Source: Calliopum simillimum
Lineage: Eukaryota > Arthropoda > Insecta > Diptera > Lauxaniidae
Assembly (NCBI GenBank): GCA_951812925.1
Contig: OX638372.1
Location: 90,045,058-90,109,057, forward strand
DNA: 64,000 bases
Direction of reading: 5' to 3'
Below are positions 33,211-43,289 of the stretch, piece after piece. The number at the start of each line of letters is the position of its first letter. Within the stretch, counting starts at the first letter, position 1. The translations under genes were made by a program, and so were the position numbers. The notes beneath the pieces were generated by a model. That model did no database searches, had not been told where the DNA came from, and was given only the letters and a program-made list of their open reading frames with translations.

Positions 33211-33911
33211 AGTTGAATCGCTTTTCAAATATTTTTTCGTTTTGTACAGCTTACTGTCTTTTGTACGAAATACTTAAAAAGGTAAAGTTCATATATACCA
33301 GTTTATTAATAAACTCCGTTCAATTCCAAATAAAACTAACCATCGTTAATTGAAATTGGTTGGAAATTGTGGAATTTTTTATACATCTTACTTTTTTCGA
33401 GATTAAAATTTGTAACTGAGGACTGTCCCAGAAAAATTCGATACATACTTTATTTTTCGTCAGTAAAAAAATGCTCAATTAATTTTTTTTTTTTATATTT
33501 TTTTCTTTTTTTAATTAATGAGTTAGTTGTACGAATATAAATGACCTTAAAACTATTAACAAATATTTATTTTCTATAAAAATATTTTACTTTTTTTCTT
33601 AAGACCCTTTATAGTTTCAGCAAATTTTCTACAGGTGTTTCACTTTTTTCACCAACTGTGGATCTATAACCGCTTTTCGAAACCTTTCTCGTACAATAAG
33701 TTGAAACTTTCTATAATTCAAAAAAATCCTTTGGATAGTGAGTTTTGATAAACCTGTTTTTTTTTTTTTTTTTCAACACTAGCTAAATATTTTAATTCTG
33801 TTTTTTTTTTTTTCAGGTAAGTGGACAAAATGACTTCGCGTCTTTATTTCTTGACTGCTATACATCTTTAACGTTTAAAGTGTGATCACCAAGTGATATG
33901 TTTTTTTATCA
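33211..33911. other. AT-rich spacer, no gene seen
   Basis: This lies beyond the end of the left duplication arm. It holds several long T runs and no motif or frame that I can support. Confidence 0.45.
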
Positions 33912-35551
33912 TCTATACTATTTATATAAAATTGCTTATATGAAAACCCTATGTAACGATTTGGTGCAAAATATACCGAACCGATTTTAATAATTTTTTT
34001 TTTTAAAACGTTCTACGGGTAAAAAGGAACGGGAATGTATACTTATTTTTTTGGTTTTTATAATATAAACCTTTTGTTTTTTAGTATGAAGTTGTTGAAA
34101 AAAAAAATTCAATGCTGGCATAAAAATGATCGTTTGCATTTCAGTCGCTATATCTTGCTGCGCCATGAGTTATGTGTTGTTGTTGATTTTTCCGTCTCTT
34201 TCATTTATTGTTTTTTTTTTATTCTTGATGTTGCGTTGTTGATGAGAGCAAAAATGAGAGTGATTTCGTCAGTGATGCCAACTCAATATTTTCAATATTT
34301 TTGGACTTTTAACGATGTTTTACATGTTTTTCAATATTTTTCAATTCTTTTTGACTTTTTTCGATATTTTGGATGTTTTACGAAACACTTGGACTTTGAC
34401 TGAGTTCTTCGATGTACCTATTTTACTATTTTTCGAAACTTTTGCTTTTGTTTCGATATATTGGATGTTTTGTTTTAGACTTTTACCGATTTCTTCAATG
34501 TGTTTCAATATTTTTCAAAACTTTTGGGCTTTTACCGATATATAGGATGTTTTTCGATTTATTTTTGTAATTTTACCGATATTTTGGATGTTTTTCGATA
34601 AACTAAGACTTTTGCCGATTTCTTCAATGTGTTCCAATATTTTTCAAAACTTTCAGACTTTTACTGAAATATAGGATGTTTTTCGACATTTTTGGACTTT
34701 TACCGATATTTTGTACGTTTTCGAAATTTTTTTTTTTATTTCAGTATTTTTCGAAACTTTTGAACTTCTTTCGATATATGTATTGGATGTTTTTCGATAT
34801 ATGTATGTATTTGAACTGTTACCGATACATAGGATGTTTTTTGATAACCTTGGACTTTTTCCGTTTTCTTCGATGTGTTTTAATGTTTTTCGAAACTTTT
34901 GTACCTTTATCGATATATTGGATCTTTTTCGCTTTATTTGATCTTCTACTGATTTTTTTATGTATAGTATTTATTGGCTTGAATCGTTCGCATAGAAGAA
35001 CTTAGTCTTTAACATTCCACTTATTCATAATCAAGTATTATTATTATTAATTCTTCGATATTTTCCAATACTTTTGGACTTTTACCGATTTTTGTATGTT
35101 TTTCGACATTTTTGGACCTTTACCGACATTTTAGATGTTTTTCAATATTTTTCGAAATTTTTGGACTTGTACCGATATTTTGGATGTTTATCGTTATATT
35201 TGGACTTTACCTATACTTTAGATGTTCTTCTATACTTTTAGACTTTTGCCGATATTTTAGATGTTTTTCGATACATTTGGGCTTTTACCGATTTCTTCGG
35301 TGTATTTCGATACTTTTGGACATTTACTGATATTTTGGACGTTTTTCCATAAACTTGGACTCTTACCGATTTCTTCAATGTATATTTTAATATTTTGCGA
35401 TACTTTTGGAGTTTTACCGATAAAATAAATATATCGGAGCATCTGTTTGTGGCACATTGTTTTAATAAATAAAAAAAAGTTTCCGTTATTAGCTTTTTAG
35501 TGCATTTTGGCTTTTTATTAAGACCCGTGCAACGCCGGGTAAACCAGCTAG
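33912..35551 (+). mobile_element. Non-autonomous Helitron (about 1.64 kb)
   Basis: The 5' end is TCTATACTATTTATATAAAA. The 3' end is a small GC hairpin, CCCGTGCAACGCCGGG, about 10 nt before a terminal CTAG. The element lies between A (33911) and T (35552), the host dinucleotide of Helitron insertions. ACCGATTTTAATAA and TTCTACGGGTA downstream of the 5' end are also typical of arthropod Helitron 5' regions. No Rep/helicase is encoded. Most of the body is a degenerate repeat array (34290-35440). Confidence 0.8.
34290..35440. repeat. Degenerate array of TTTTCGATA / GACTTTTACCGAT units
   Basis: About 1.1 kb of recurring motifs GGACTTTTACCGATATTTT, GGATGTTTTTCGATA and CGATTTCTTCAATGTGTTTC, at irregular spacing of roughly 40-60 bp. 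The open frames across it (Phe/Leu/Ile-rich) are by-products of the repeat. It is carried inside the Helitron. Confidence 0.7.
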
Positions 35552-36075
35552 TCATGTTATATAAAAAAAATTGCACACAGGTAAATCATAATCTTAAGAA
35601 ACAAAAGTATCACATTTTTATGGAACAGTCCATACATATAAAAAATGCTTGCCTCATCTCTTCGGTAGAAAGATAGAGACTGATTCAAAAAAACGATTTT
35701 TGGTAACCATACAATAACTTTAACCCATTAAAATCAATTCTTTAAAGAAAAGGTGTGGAAAAACCCATCAAAACAGGAACTAATGGATTCGTTTACATTG
35801 AACTGGTCATACTACTTATCTTTTAAACGGAAGGGATTGGGCATGAATTAACAATTTCCAACCAATTTCAATACATGAAAACTACTATTTCTGTTTTGAG
35901 TTATTTTTACTTTTTGTTTTTAAAAAACCGCCTTTCGACTTTTTTAAAAAAATTCATAAATCTGAAGTATTGGTTTTTTTCAAAATTCAATTACGAACAA
36001 AATGAGCCATTTCGGATTAAAATCGATGCTTGTTCAGCAAAACTAGAGGCTAAAGTTTTTTCCAACTAGTTTTTC
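35552..36075. other. Spacer, no gene seen
   Basis: AT-rich sequence between the Helitron and a small MITE. No coding frame stands out. Confidence 0.45.
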
Positions 36076-36078
36076 TAA

Positions 36079-36231
36079 CAGCCATACCTAAATTGGAGCG
36101 TTAGACTAGCGTCAGGCGTACTTTACCATCCCTGTCCGTTTCATGCCCATACAATTTATATGGAGCATACAAAAACAGAGACGGTTAAATTACGCTGACA
36201 CTCGTTTAACGCTCCAATTTAAGTATGGCTG
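36079..36231. mobile_element. 153-bp Harbinger-like MITE
   Basis: Terminal inverted repeats CAGCCATACYTAAATTGGAG extend for about 35 bp, and TAA flanks both sides (36076-36078 and 36232-36234). A TWA target duplication is characteristic of PIF/Harbinger elements. No coding capacity. Confidence 0.65.
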
Positions 36232-36394
36232 TAAGGCTGCCGTACATTCTCCATATTTACTCCGGGAATATTTATTCGCAATAGTAATAATAATCCCCAG
36301 AGTGTTTTATTGAAATAATTTAAAATTTATTTTTATGTGTATACGCAGGGCATACGCTGAGTTGTTTAGAAGTAAAACAGGAAAAATATTTTGT

Positions 36395-37118
36395 AAACCC
36401 TGCAACCAGGGTATATTCACTTTGTCTTTCCGTTTGTAACGTAGGGAAGGAGGCGTGGCAGATATATAAAAGTATATATTCTTGATCAGTTTCACCTCCA
36501 TGTCCGTCTGTCTTGCTGGCTGGCTGGGTGTCTGTCTGTGGAAATATTTTTTATGGGAAAACTTACGAAGATAATTCAATGAAATCTGGTACAGTAGCTT
36601 TGCCGTAAAAAGTAGCTGGAGAGATTGAAAATGAGCGAAATCGGTCAACGGACACGCCTACCGCCCATACAAAAAATATATTCAAAATGCAACTTTAGGA
36701 ATATTTGTCGCGACAATGCAACCAAAATATACACAAATACTAGGAATTGTAAGCGCAAGCTCTCGAGCAAAAACTGGGTGAACTCGGACAAGAAGGCGTG
36801 GCACCTCCCACACAAGCAAATGTTCAAAATGCTATACTGAAAGCTTTTTTTGAGATATTTTAACCAAATTTGACTCAAATACTAAAGACTATAAATGCAC
36901 GCTCTAAGCTAAAACTAGATGAACTCGAACAAGAGGGCGTGGCACCTCCCATCTAAACAAAAACTTCACTAAGAACTGACACTAAGAACTATAAATGCAA
37001 GCTCTAAGCAAAAACTGGGTGAACTCAGACAGGAGGGCGTGGCACCTCCGATATAAGCAGAATTTTCAAAATACTGCTGTGTAGGGTATTTAATGTTTGG
37101 CCAGGCCAAAAGTTATAC
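36395..37118 (+). repeat. mini-me-like repeat, copy 6
   Basis: It begins AGGGTATATTCACTTTGTCT and contains the core (here shortened to CTTGATCAGTTTCACCTCCA), the GGCTGGCTGG patch, the CGGACACGCCTACCGCCCA segment and three sub-units with GGGCGTGGCACCTCC. It ends TTTGGCCAGGCCAAAAG. Confidence 0.65.
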
Positions 37119-37120
37119 TA

Positions 37121-37425
37121 TTGGGTGTACAACTTTAAAACCGGAATTTTTCAGCGAAATTTGATGCTTTATTGTGGAAAAATGTTACAATATATTTTAT
37201 TCAAAGTATTGTCCATTGGAAGCTACAACATTTCCCCATCTTTCAGGCAATTTATGAATTCCATCGCAAAAATATTGCGCCGGCTTGGCGGCCAAAAATG
37301 AATCTATCCAATTTCGGATGCCTTGCTCTGATGTGAAGCGTATTCCGGTGAGGGCGTTTTGCATCGAGCGAAATAAATGAAAGTCAGACGGAGCAAGTTC
37401 CGGACTAATAGCACTATGCAACAGC
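37121..37425 (-). pseudogene. Mariner transposase C-terminal fragment (DD34D type)
   Basis: On the minus strand the translation has PELAPSDFHLFRSMQNAL followed by ...IHKLPERWGNVVASNGQYFE, the C-terminus of a classical mariner transposase including its last catalytic aspartate. The end TTGGGTGTACAACTTT after TA (37119-37120) looks like a mariner terminal repeat. The rest of the element is missing beyond about 37425, so this is a 3' remnant. Confidence 0.8.
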
Positions 37426-37429
37426 CAAA

Positions 37430-38440
37430 TCTCGAAGTGAATGCCACTTTCCATTTCATATGTAAAATGGGCTGCTAATTCCGAAAATCGCATTATTATT
37501 TTTTTTTTTCGTGTCGTTTTCGAGATATTGGTCATTTTCGGTTTTCGGACCAAAAAAAAAGATAGTTCCATTTAAATATAAATATCTCAAAAGCTAATGT
37601 TTGTATTCAAATATATTATATGTCATATTAAAGGTAATTAAATTACCTACAAATGATATTCACATCACTTTTTGGTTGGTTTGTTAGTTTCGGCGAAATA
37701 AATTGATTTCTAAAAAAAACATTTTTTTTTTTCGAAAAAATTAACAAAAAATCAAAATCAACTGCAGATTTATACAAGAAGAAATAACATTTTTATAATT
37801 TTTTTCCTTTTGTATCATAGGCTATACATTTATAAAGAAAATAAGATACCATTTAAAAAAATCGATGGAAAAATGCAAAAGTTGTATACAATTCATTGAA
37901 AGTACCCAAAATCCGTTTTTCCCTATTTTTTTTGTTTTTTTGTAATATACTGTTCGATAATTAAAACTTTTTGTAAAACACATGAGAAAATCCAAAAAAT
38001 TTTTAAAGTAGGCGTCAAAACAAATACCCGTGTCTCGTCGTTTTTCTCCAGCACGTCAGATTTTTTTTTAATCGATTTTTGAAGTTTTTTAATCCACTGT
38101 ACATGAAAAAACAAAAATAACGCATTCTTGTGTTAAATCGATGCAAATAACTATATGATCCTTACATTTGAGGTGTATCATGTGTTCAGTAAACTTATGG
38201 AAGATATTACAAGGAATATTTTTGTAGACAATTTAAATCCACTCTGTACATTGTACTTTCTGTAGAGCTAAAAATTTTAAGTGCGCATCATTACCCAAAC
38301 ACGGTTTAAATTTAATCCCTTATTTGACCAATATAATTTTTTTTAAATGACATCAGTTTTATCACGTTGATTTTCTATGAAAACAGAGCCCAATTTTATT
38401 CATTTCTAACAAAATATCAGCCCATTTGTATTATGATACT
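37430..38440. other. Spacer of neuroparsin inverted duplication, no gene seen
   Basis: AT-rich with many A and T runs. Short frames carry no recognisable motif. Confidence 0.45.
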
Positions 38441-39101
38441 AGAAACTTCGCAACATGCCACTGGTTTAATCCTTTAAAAAATCGAAACGAAAATCACAAG
38501 CACAAATCATTAAAAATCTGTGAACTTAACTGATTAATTAGTAATCCACAGACTGAATTTTTTAATGCACAAATAATAAATTCCTATTAACAACCCACAC
38601 GATTTATCTCTAAAAATAAGTAACATTGAATTTTCGCTTGAAACGCTAAGGACAACTTGACCTTCAGAATTAATAGGGGAGAGCTCTGTAAGTTGGGACA
38701 CAGCATCAACTGTTATGGTACGTTATGGGAAGTTCACTTCACAATTTAAATTTAGGAAAGTGGAAAAATTCTTAGACTCAACTAATAATTTTATTGGTTT
38801 GAATAGTATCATTGTATTACAAGAAACTATGTAATAGTAACTTTGTATTATTTTTTTCCACGATATTGTTATAAAAAAAATGTTTAATTCGAAAACCAAA
38901 CGACCCCCAATCAACGATATGCAGATTGAAAATAGATTTACACTTGACCGAGCAGCAAGTAGTTCACTTAATAAGAAAATGTGGAAAACTTTTGATGAAC
39001 AGATGAATTCAACCCTAATCAGACAATAAGATATTCTTTATTCCAATAATTATGAGGCAAAAAATTAAAAATCAATTTGCAATTTGCTGGTCAAATTATG
39101 G

Positions 39102-39109
39102 TATAAAAG
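39102..39109 (+). promoter_or_regulatory. TATA box of right neuroparsin-like gene
   Basis: TATAAAAG lies about 119 nt before the ATG at 39228. It is conserved in the left copy. Confidence 0.65.
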
Positions 39110-39227
39110 CCAAACACAACTTGAGAAAAGCAATTAATCGCCTTGGTAGCTCAACTCAAGCAGTAGTAGTTACCAAAAAGCAGTAACTGGAAATATTTTT
39201 CTAATATATTGTTCCGACACACACAAA

Positions 39228-39722
39228 ATGGCGAATAATTCAAATTTGATGCAGCTTATCTTTGTGCTTGTATTTGTTTTAACAATTTGGCTGCAGCAAA
39301 CACAGAGCATGTAAGTATTCATAATTTTTTTTTATTTAAAAACCTCAGCAACATGGTCTAATGATTTATCTCATTCCAGGCCATTTTCCGTATTGGGCGA
39401 AAATTGCGGTTATAGTTATGAGACAACACCACACGATTGTGTACATGGCAGCCACGTGGTTAATGATACTAATACCGGTTGTCCTACTCGAGAATTCTGC
39501 TATGTAGGACTTGCCGAACCATGTGATGCGAGACCAGAGAGAACATGCGCTCCTAGATTGTCCTGTAAATGCGGCGAGTGCATGAACTGCATAAATGGGA
39601 AGTGTCATATGAAATTGTGCCAACAAACAAATAAAGGACTGAAACGATCTTATAATAACAATAATCGATATAATAATATCATTAGAGGTGTTCCGTTCGC
39701 AGACCCTGAATACTATTATTAA
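39228..39722 (+). CDS. Neuroparsin-like hormone precursor, right copy
   Basis: Two exons, 39228-39310 and 39380-39722, with a 69-nt intron (GTAAGT...TCCAG), give 141 residues. Signal peptide at residues 1-27, then a 12-cysteine mature region with the CxxxxxCxCxxCxxC core (CAPRLSCKCGECMNC) and a C-terminal ADPEYYY. The coding sequence differs from the left copy at about six bases, two of which change a codon's meaning. It keeps a TATA box and an AATAAA (39739-39744) 17 nt after the stop, so it looks the better equipped of the pair. The two copies are transcribed away from each other. The alternative reading as another cysteine-rich secreted peptide is possible but the cysteine spacing favours neuroparsin. 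Confidence 0.82.
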
Positions 39723-39738
39723 CGAGCAGGCAAACGAG

Positions 39739-39744
39739 AATAAA
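39739..39744 (+). terminator. Polyadenylation signal AATAAA
   Basis: Canonical hexamer just after the stop of the right neuroparsin-like gene. The corresponding place in the left copy reads GAATTAAG-like sequence with no AATAAA. Confidence 0.6.
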
Positions 39745-39950
39745 GCAAAACAAATTCTTGCTACAACCTTTGGGTACTGATTTAAGCATTGGTTTGGACA
39801 TAATGATACTTACACATTTTGAAAAATATATTAAAATAAAAGAAATAGTATTACAATAATAATGTTAAAAATATTAACAAGTCTACATACATAAATATGA
39901 TATTTGAATAAATATGGCAACAATTTTCTCACAATAAAGAAAGATCAATT

Positions 39951-40861
39951 GTGTTTTAATTCAAGCTTTTATTTTTATTTTTTGTTTAGTTTGCAAATGC
40001 AAGTATTGAATCTGTCATTTTTAAATGGGAATATGTAACAAAATTTAAATTTGAGCAAAACTCTCATAAGTTTGGTAAATCTTATTTGAATGTAATTTTC
40101 GGTCGAGCGACACATACCCCCTTTTAAAAATGACAAATTCATCAATTGGCTTACTTTTTTTTATAATAAAAATATTGGGCATTATAATTATGATGTGTGG
40201 GTTTTTGGAGCTACTAATTACGAATACGAAGTCAGATTTGAAATTAAATATGACAGATCCAAAATGTAAAGCAAATTTTTAAATACATACCGCCATCTTC
40301 AATCTATCATTTGGAGTTCCGAAAATCTGAGCACAACTTCGTAATCAGCTACCTCTAAAACCTCTGAATAATAAATTTTCGGTAAATCGGTTCAATTTTG
40401 AAAATGTTGTCTTTCATCTTGAATCTGAAATCTTGACTTTCGTAAATCCGACCGCAGATTCGTAATCAGCGACCCAAAAAACCCCCATGTACCAAATTTG
40501 GTACAAATTAGTTGATTTTAAAAAAAGTCCACTATTTTGAATTTGTGGCCGCCATATTGGAGCAGCTCTCAGGTTTGAATTGAGCCAAAAAACGATAGAT
40601 TGCGTTTTTTTTTAAGCCTTTTATGCCTCACAATTGATTTTTTACCACCACCGTATTTTAAAGCTTTTTTCCAGACAAACATTTTGATATCTCAAACGTT
40701 AAGATCCATCAACCCAAATTTTGAGTATATAGATGATCCGGTTAAAGTGAAACGTCCCGCATAAAAGGTTTATGTATTGAATAAAACAGTAACACAGTTT
40801 TGAAGGTATGTGTCTTGAATACAAATTTCAAAACGCAATGTGATGAATAATTTTTCACGCA
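39951..40861. repeat. Repeat-derived spacer with TTCGTAATCAG units
   Basis: GATTCGTAATCAGCGACC and relatives occur three times (about 40340-40470), as inside the 29305-30345 element, suggesting a decayed second copy of it. No gene is seen. Confidence 0.4.
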
Positions 40862-41677
40862 CCCGATCAAAAAAAGTATATCAAAAATATATCAAAATGA
40901 TATCAAAAATTTGTCAGTGACATACAAAATTTTGATAAAAAAAGGATATCACAGTGATATACGGAATGTAACGCTTTTTGTATATCACCATGATATCAAA
41001 AAAAGATATCAAAATGATATCAAAAAAAGATATCAAAATGATATCAAAAAATGATATCAAAATGATATACAAAAAATGATATCAAAATGATATACAAAAA
41101 TTGTATATCAATGATATATAAAATTTGTATATCATTTTGATATCCATTTCTGATACAAAATTGACATAACCAAATTTTGCAATAATGTATTTGATCGTCG
41201 GCAACAAGTTTTTCGAAATTGCCCGCATGCAGCAAATGAATGAAGTGTCGGGTTTTTTTAACTCAATTATATTTTTGTGCTTTTTCACGAGTTTTATTAG
41301 AAAATTCACTTCTTAATAAAATTGGCTGCTCGTCCGTTTTCCATACTTTTGGTTTTCCCAACCACAGGCTGCATGCAGCAACTGAATGGAGCGTCGGGTT
41401 TTTTGCACTCAATTATATTTGTATTATATATTATAATTATATTTTCACTTTTTCTTCACTAAAATTGGCTGCGCGTTCGTCTTCCATAAAATTCACAAAC
41501 TAAAGCGTTAAATTTGACATATCAGCAGCTGATAAATTTTTGATATCATATTGATATACATTTCTGATGCAATACAAAATTGACATGTTTTTCAATGATA
41601 TCAAAAATATATCAAAATGATATACAAAAAAAGGATATCAGCGGCTGATACATTTTTGACAAGTTTTTTTGATCGGG
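40862..41677. mobile_element. 816-bp TIR element with ATATCAAAATG array
   Basis: The ends CCCGATCAAAAAAA and TTTTTTTGATCGGG are perfect inverted repeats. The interior begins with a tandem array of GATATCAAAAT units (about 40880-41140) that is itself partly palindromic, followed by two diverged copies of a segment with TGCATGCAGCAA and GCGTCGGGTTTTTT. No transposase. The ORFs here arise from the repeats. Confidence 0.65.
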
Positions 41678-41754
41678 CAGAGTGGATGAGAGAGAATTAA
41701 AAAGAGGAAAAGCTACGCGGGGGTGGCAAGCGAAGCGAGCACTGGGCAGATCGC

Positions 41755-42852
41755 CCTAGTATGAAAAAAAAAAAAAATAAAAATTCTGCCATATTATAGT
41801 TTGTACGGGCCAACTTTGTTAGGTTGCGTAGAAAAATTATTGTGTCAAAGTTGGGCCTCGATCGGAAGGGGGTAACACTTGCCGCATCGGGCCTTCGTCT
41901 AAGGTTTCACGAAAATAATAGCTCCCCCGGCTTGACCCCAAGATGGGTGAAATGTATTACCAGTAGACCTATCGTTAAAATTAAAAATGAAAAAAAACGT
42001 TGCTCCCAGGGGCTGAAAAGTTTTCTATTGCTGTAAGTATCAAGCATAAAAATTTTGGTCCCGATCAGAAAATATTTGACCATGCCGCAAGGCCGATGAA
42101 GGTCGGAAAAACGCTATGGGCAGCGCCACGCCCCTCTTCCAGAAATTTCTCGTATCTCTGAAAATATTTGTCTCAGGTAAATGAGATTTGGTACATATCT
42201 AATCGGCATTGGGAAAAAAAATTTTCAATAAAAATGAACGGGGCCACGCCCCCTCATTTTAAAAATAAAAAATTTGTCATATCTCTGAAACTATTTGGCA
42301 CAGGTGTTCGCATCACTTTATCTGAAATCTAATCGCATTCACATGTGCCAAATAGTTTCAGAGATATGACAAATTTGATTTTTTTAGAAGGAGGATGTAA
42401 GTGCCAATTAGATTTGTACCAAATCTCACTCCCCTGAGTCCAAGAATTTCGGGTTGAGGGGGCGTGGCATCGCCCATTTTTTTATTGGATGCAATTTACT
42501 CAAACATTGTTCATATAGACACCAAATCTCATTCACTTATTTCAAATAGTTTTAAAGAGAAGACTGATTCTTGCGGTTAAAGCCCCATTTTTCCATATAA
42601 ATAGCGTTTTTCCGACCTTCAACGGCCTTGCGGCACGGTCAAATATTTTCCGATCGGGACCAATATTTTTATGCTTGATTCTTACAGCAATAGAAAACTT
42701 TTTAGCCACTGGGAGCAAGGATTTTTTCATTTTTAATTTTTCCCACATAACATATGATAGGTCTAATGGACAGCGGAAAAAAACGTATTTATACAATATT
42801 TCGAAAAAAAATTCTAGGTAAAGGAAGTTTAAGGACTGATTTTCATACTAGC
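41755..42852. mobile_element. 1.1-kb palindromic element
   Basis: The outer ends CTAGTATGAAAA and TTTTCATACTAG are inverted. Inner pairs include GTCCCGATCAGAAAATATTT with its mirror near 42640-42660, and CTGAAACTATTTGGCACA near 42286 with TGTGCCAAATAGTTTCAG near 42343-42360. No coding frame. Probably a foldback MITE, diverged. Confidence 0.6.
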
Positions 42853-43289
42853 AATCGCCGGATATAATTTTTCCGTTCATATTTTTAGGAGTACATATAT
42901 GGCCTTTTATTTAATAAATTAACAAAAGAAGAAGAAGCAACTTTGAAATTTTTCTCTTGGTTGACCTTTTTACGCATTCAGTTTTTCGCTAGTGGTCGCC
43001 GTATTCAAAAAAAAAAAACAAACTATTTTTCGTGGAGTGATTTAACCTCAATTGGTCTATAAAGAGAATGTCTTATCCGATTCCTTAATGCACAACCAAA
43101 TTTCAATTCTCACGCAAATTTTGATAACTTTCAGAATGTTGGTTCAACCTCGCTAACATTTGCTGAACCATAAAAATTAAAAAGGTTCAAGTTTTCTTAT
43201 TTCTATTAATTAACACATTTTATTAAAAAAAATTCCCAGGCCCATGTGGACCAAGATCGGATGATATAAATTTTTTGAAGTTGACATTC

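Larger units (their letters stand above)
38440..39950. repeat. Right arm of the neuroparsin inverted duplication
   Basis: Reverse-complement homologue of 30595-33210 without the 1090-bp TIR element. The pre-insertion site is visible near 38810-38860. The inner end is near TCGCAACATGCC at about 38445. The outer end follows the downstream flank shared with 30600-30700. Confidence 0.85.

Noticed and set aside
34035..35576. Phe-rich and Lys-rich open frames up to 122 codons
   Set aside because: Products of the degenerate repeat array inside the Helitron; no start context or conserved domain.
37121..37571. 124-codon minus-strand frame as a complete protein
   Set aside because: Only the last 75 or so codons resemble mariner transposase; the upstream part is unrelated flanking sequence fused by chance.
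40880..41140. CRISPR-like short repeats
   Set aside because: The units are contiguous 11-mers without unique spacers, in a eukaryotic TIR element.
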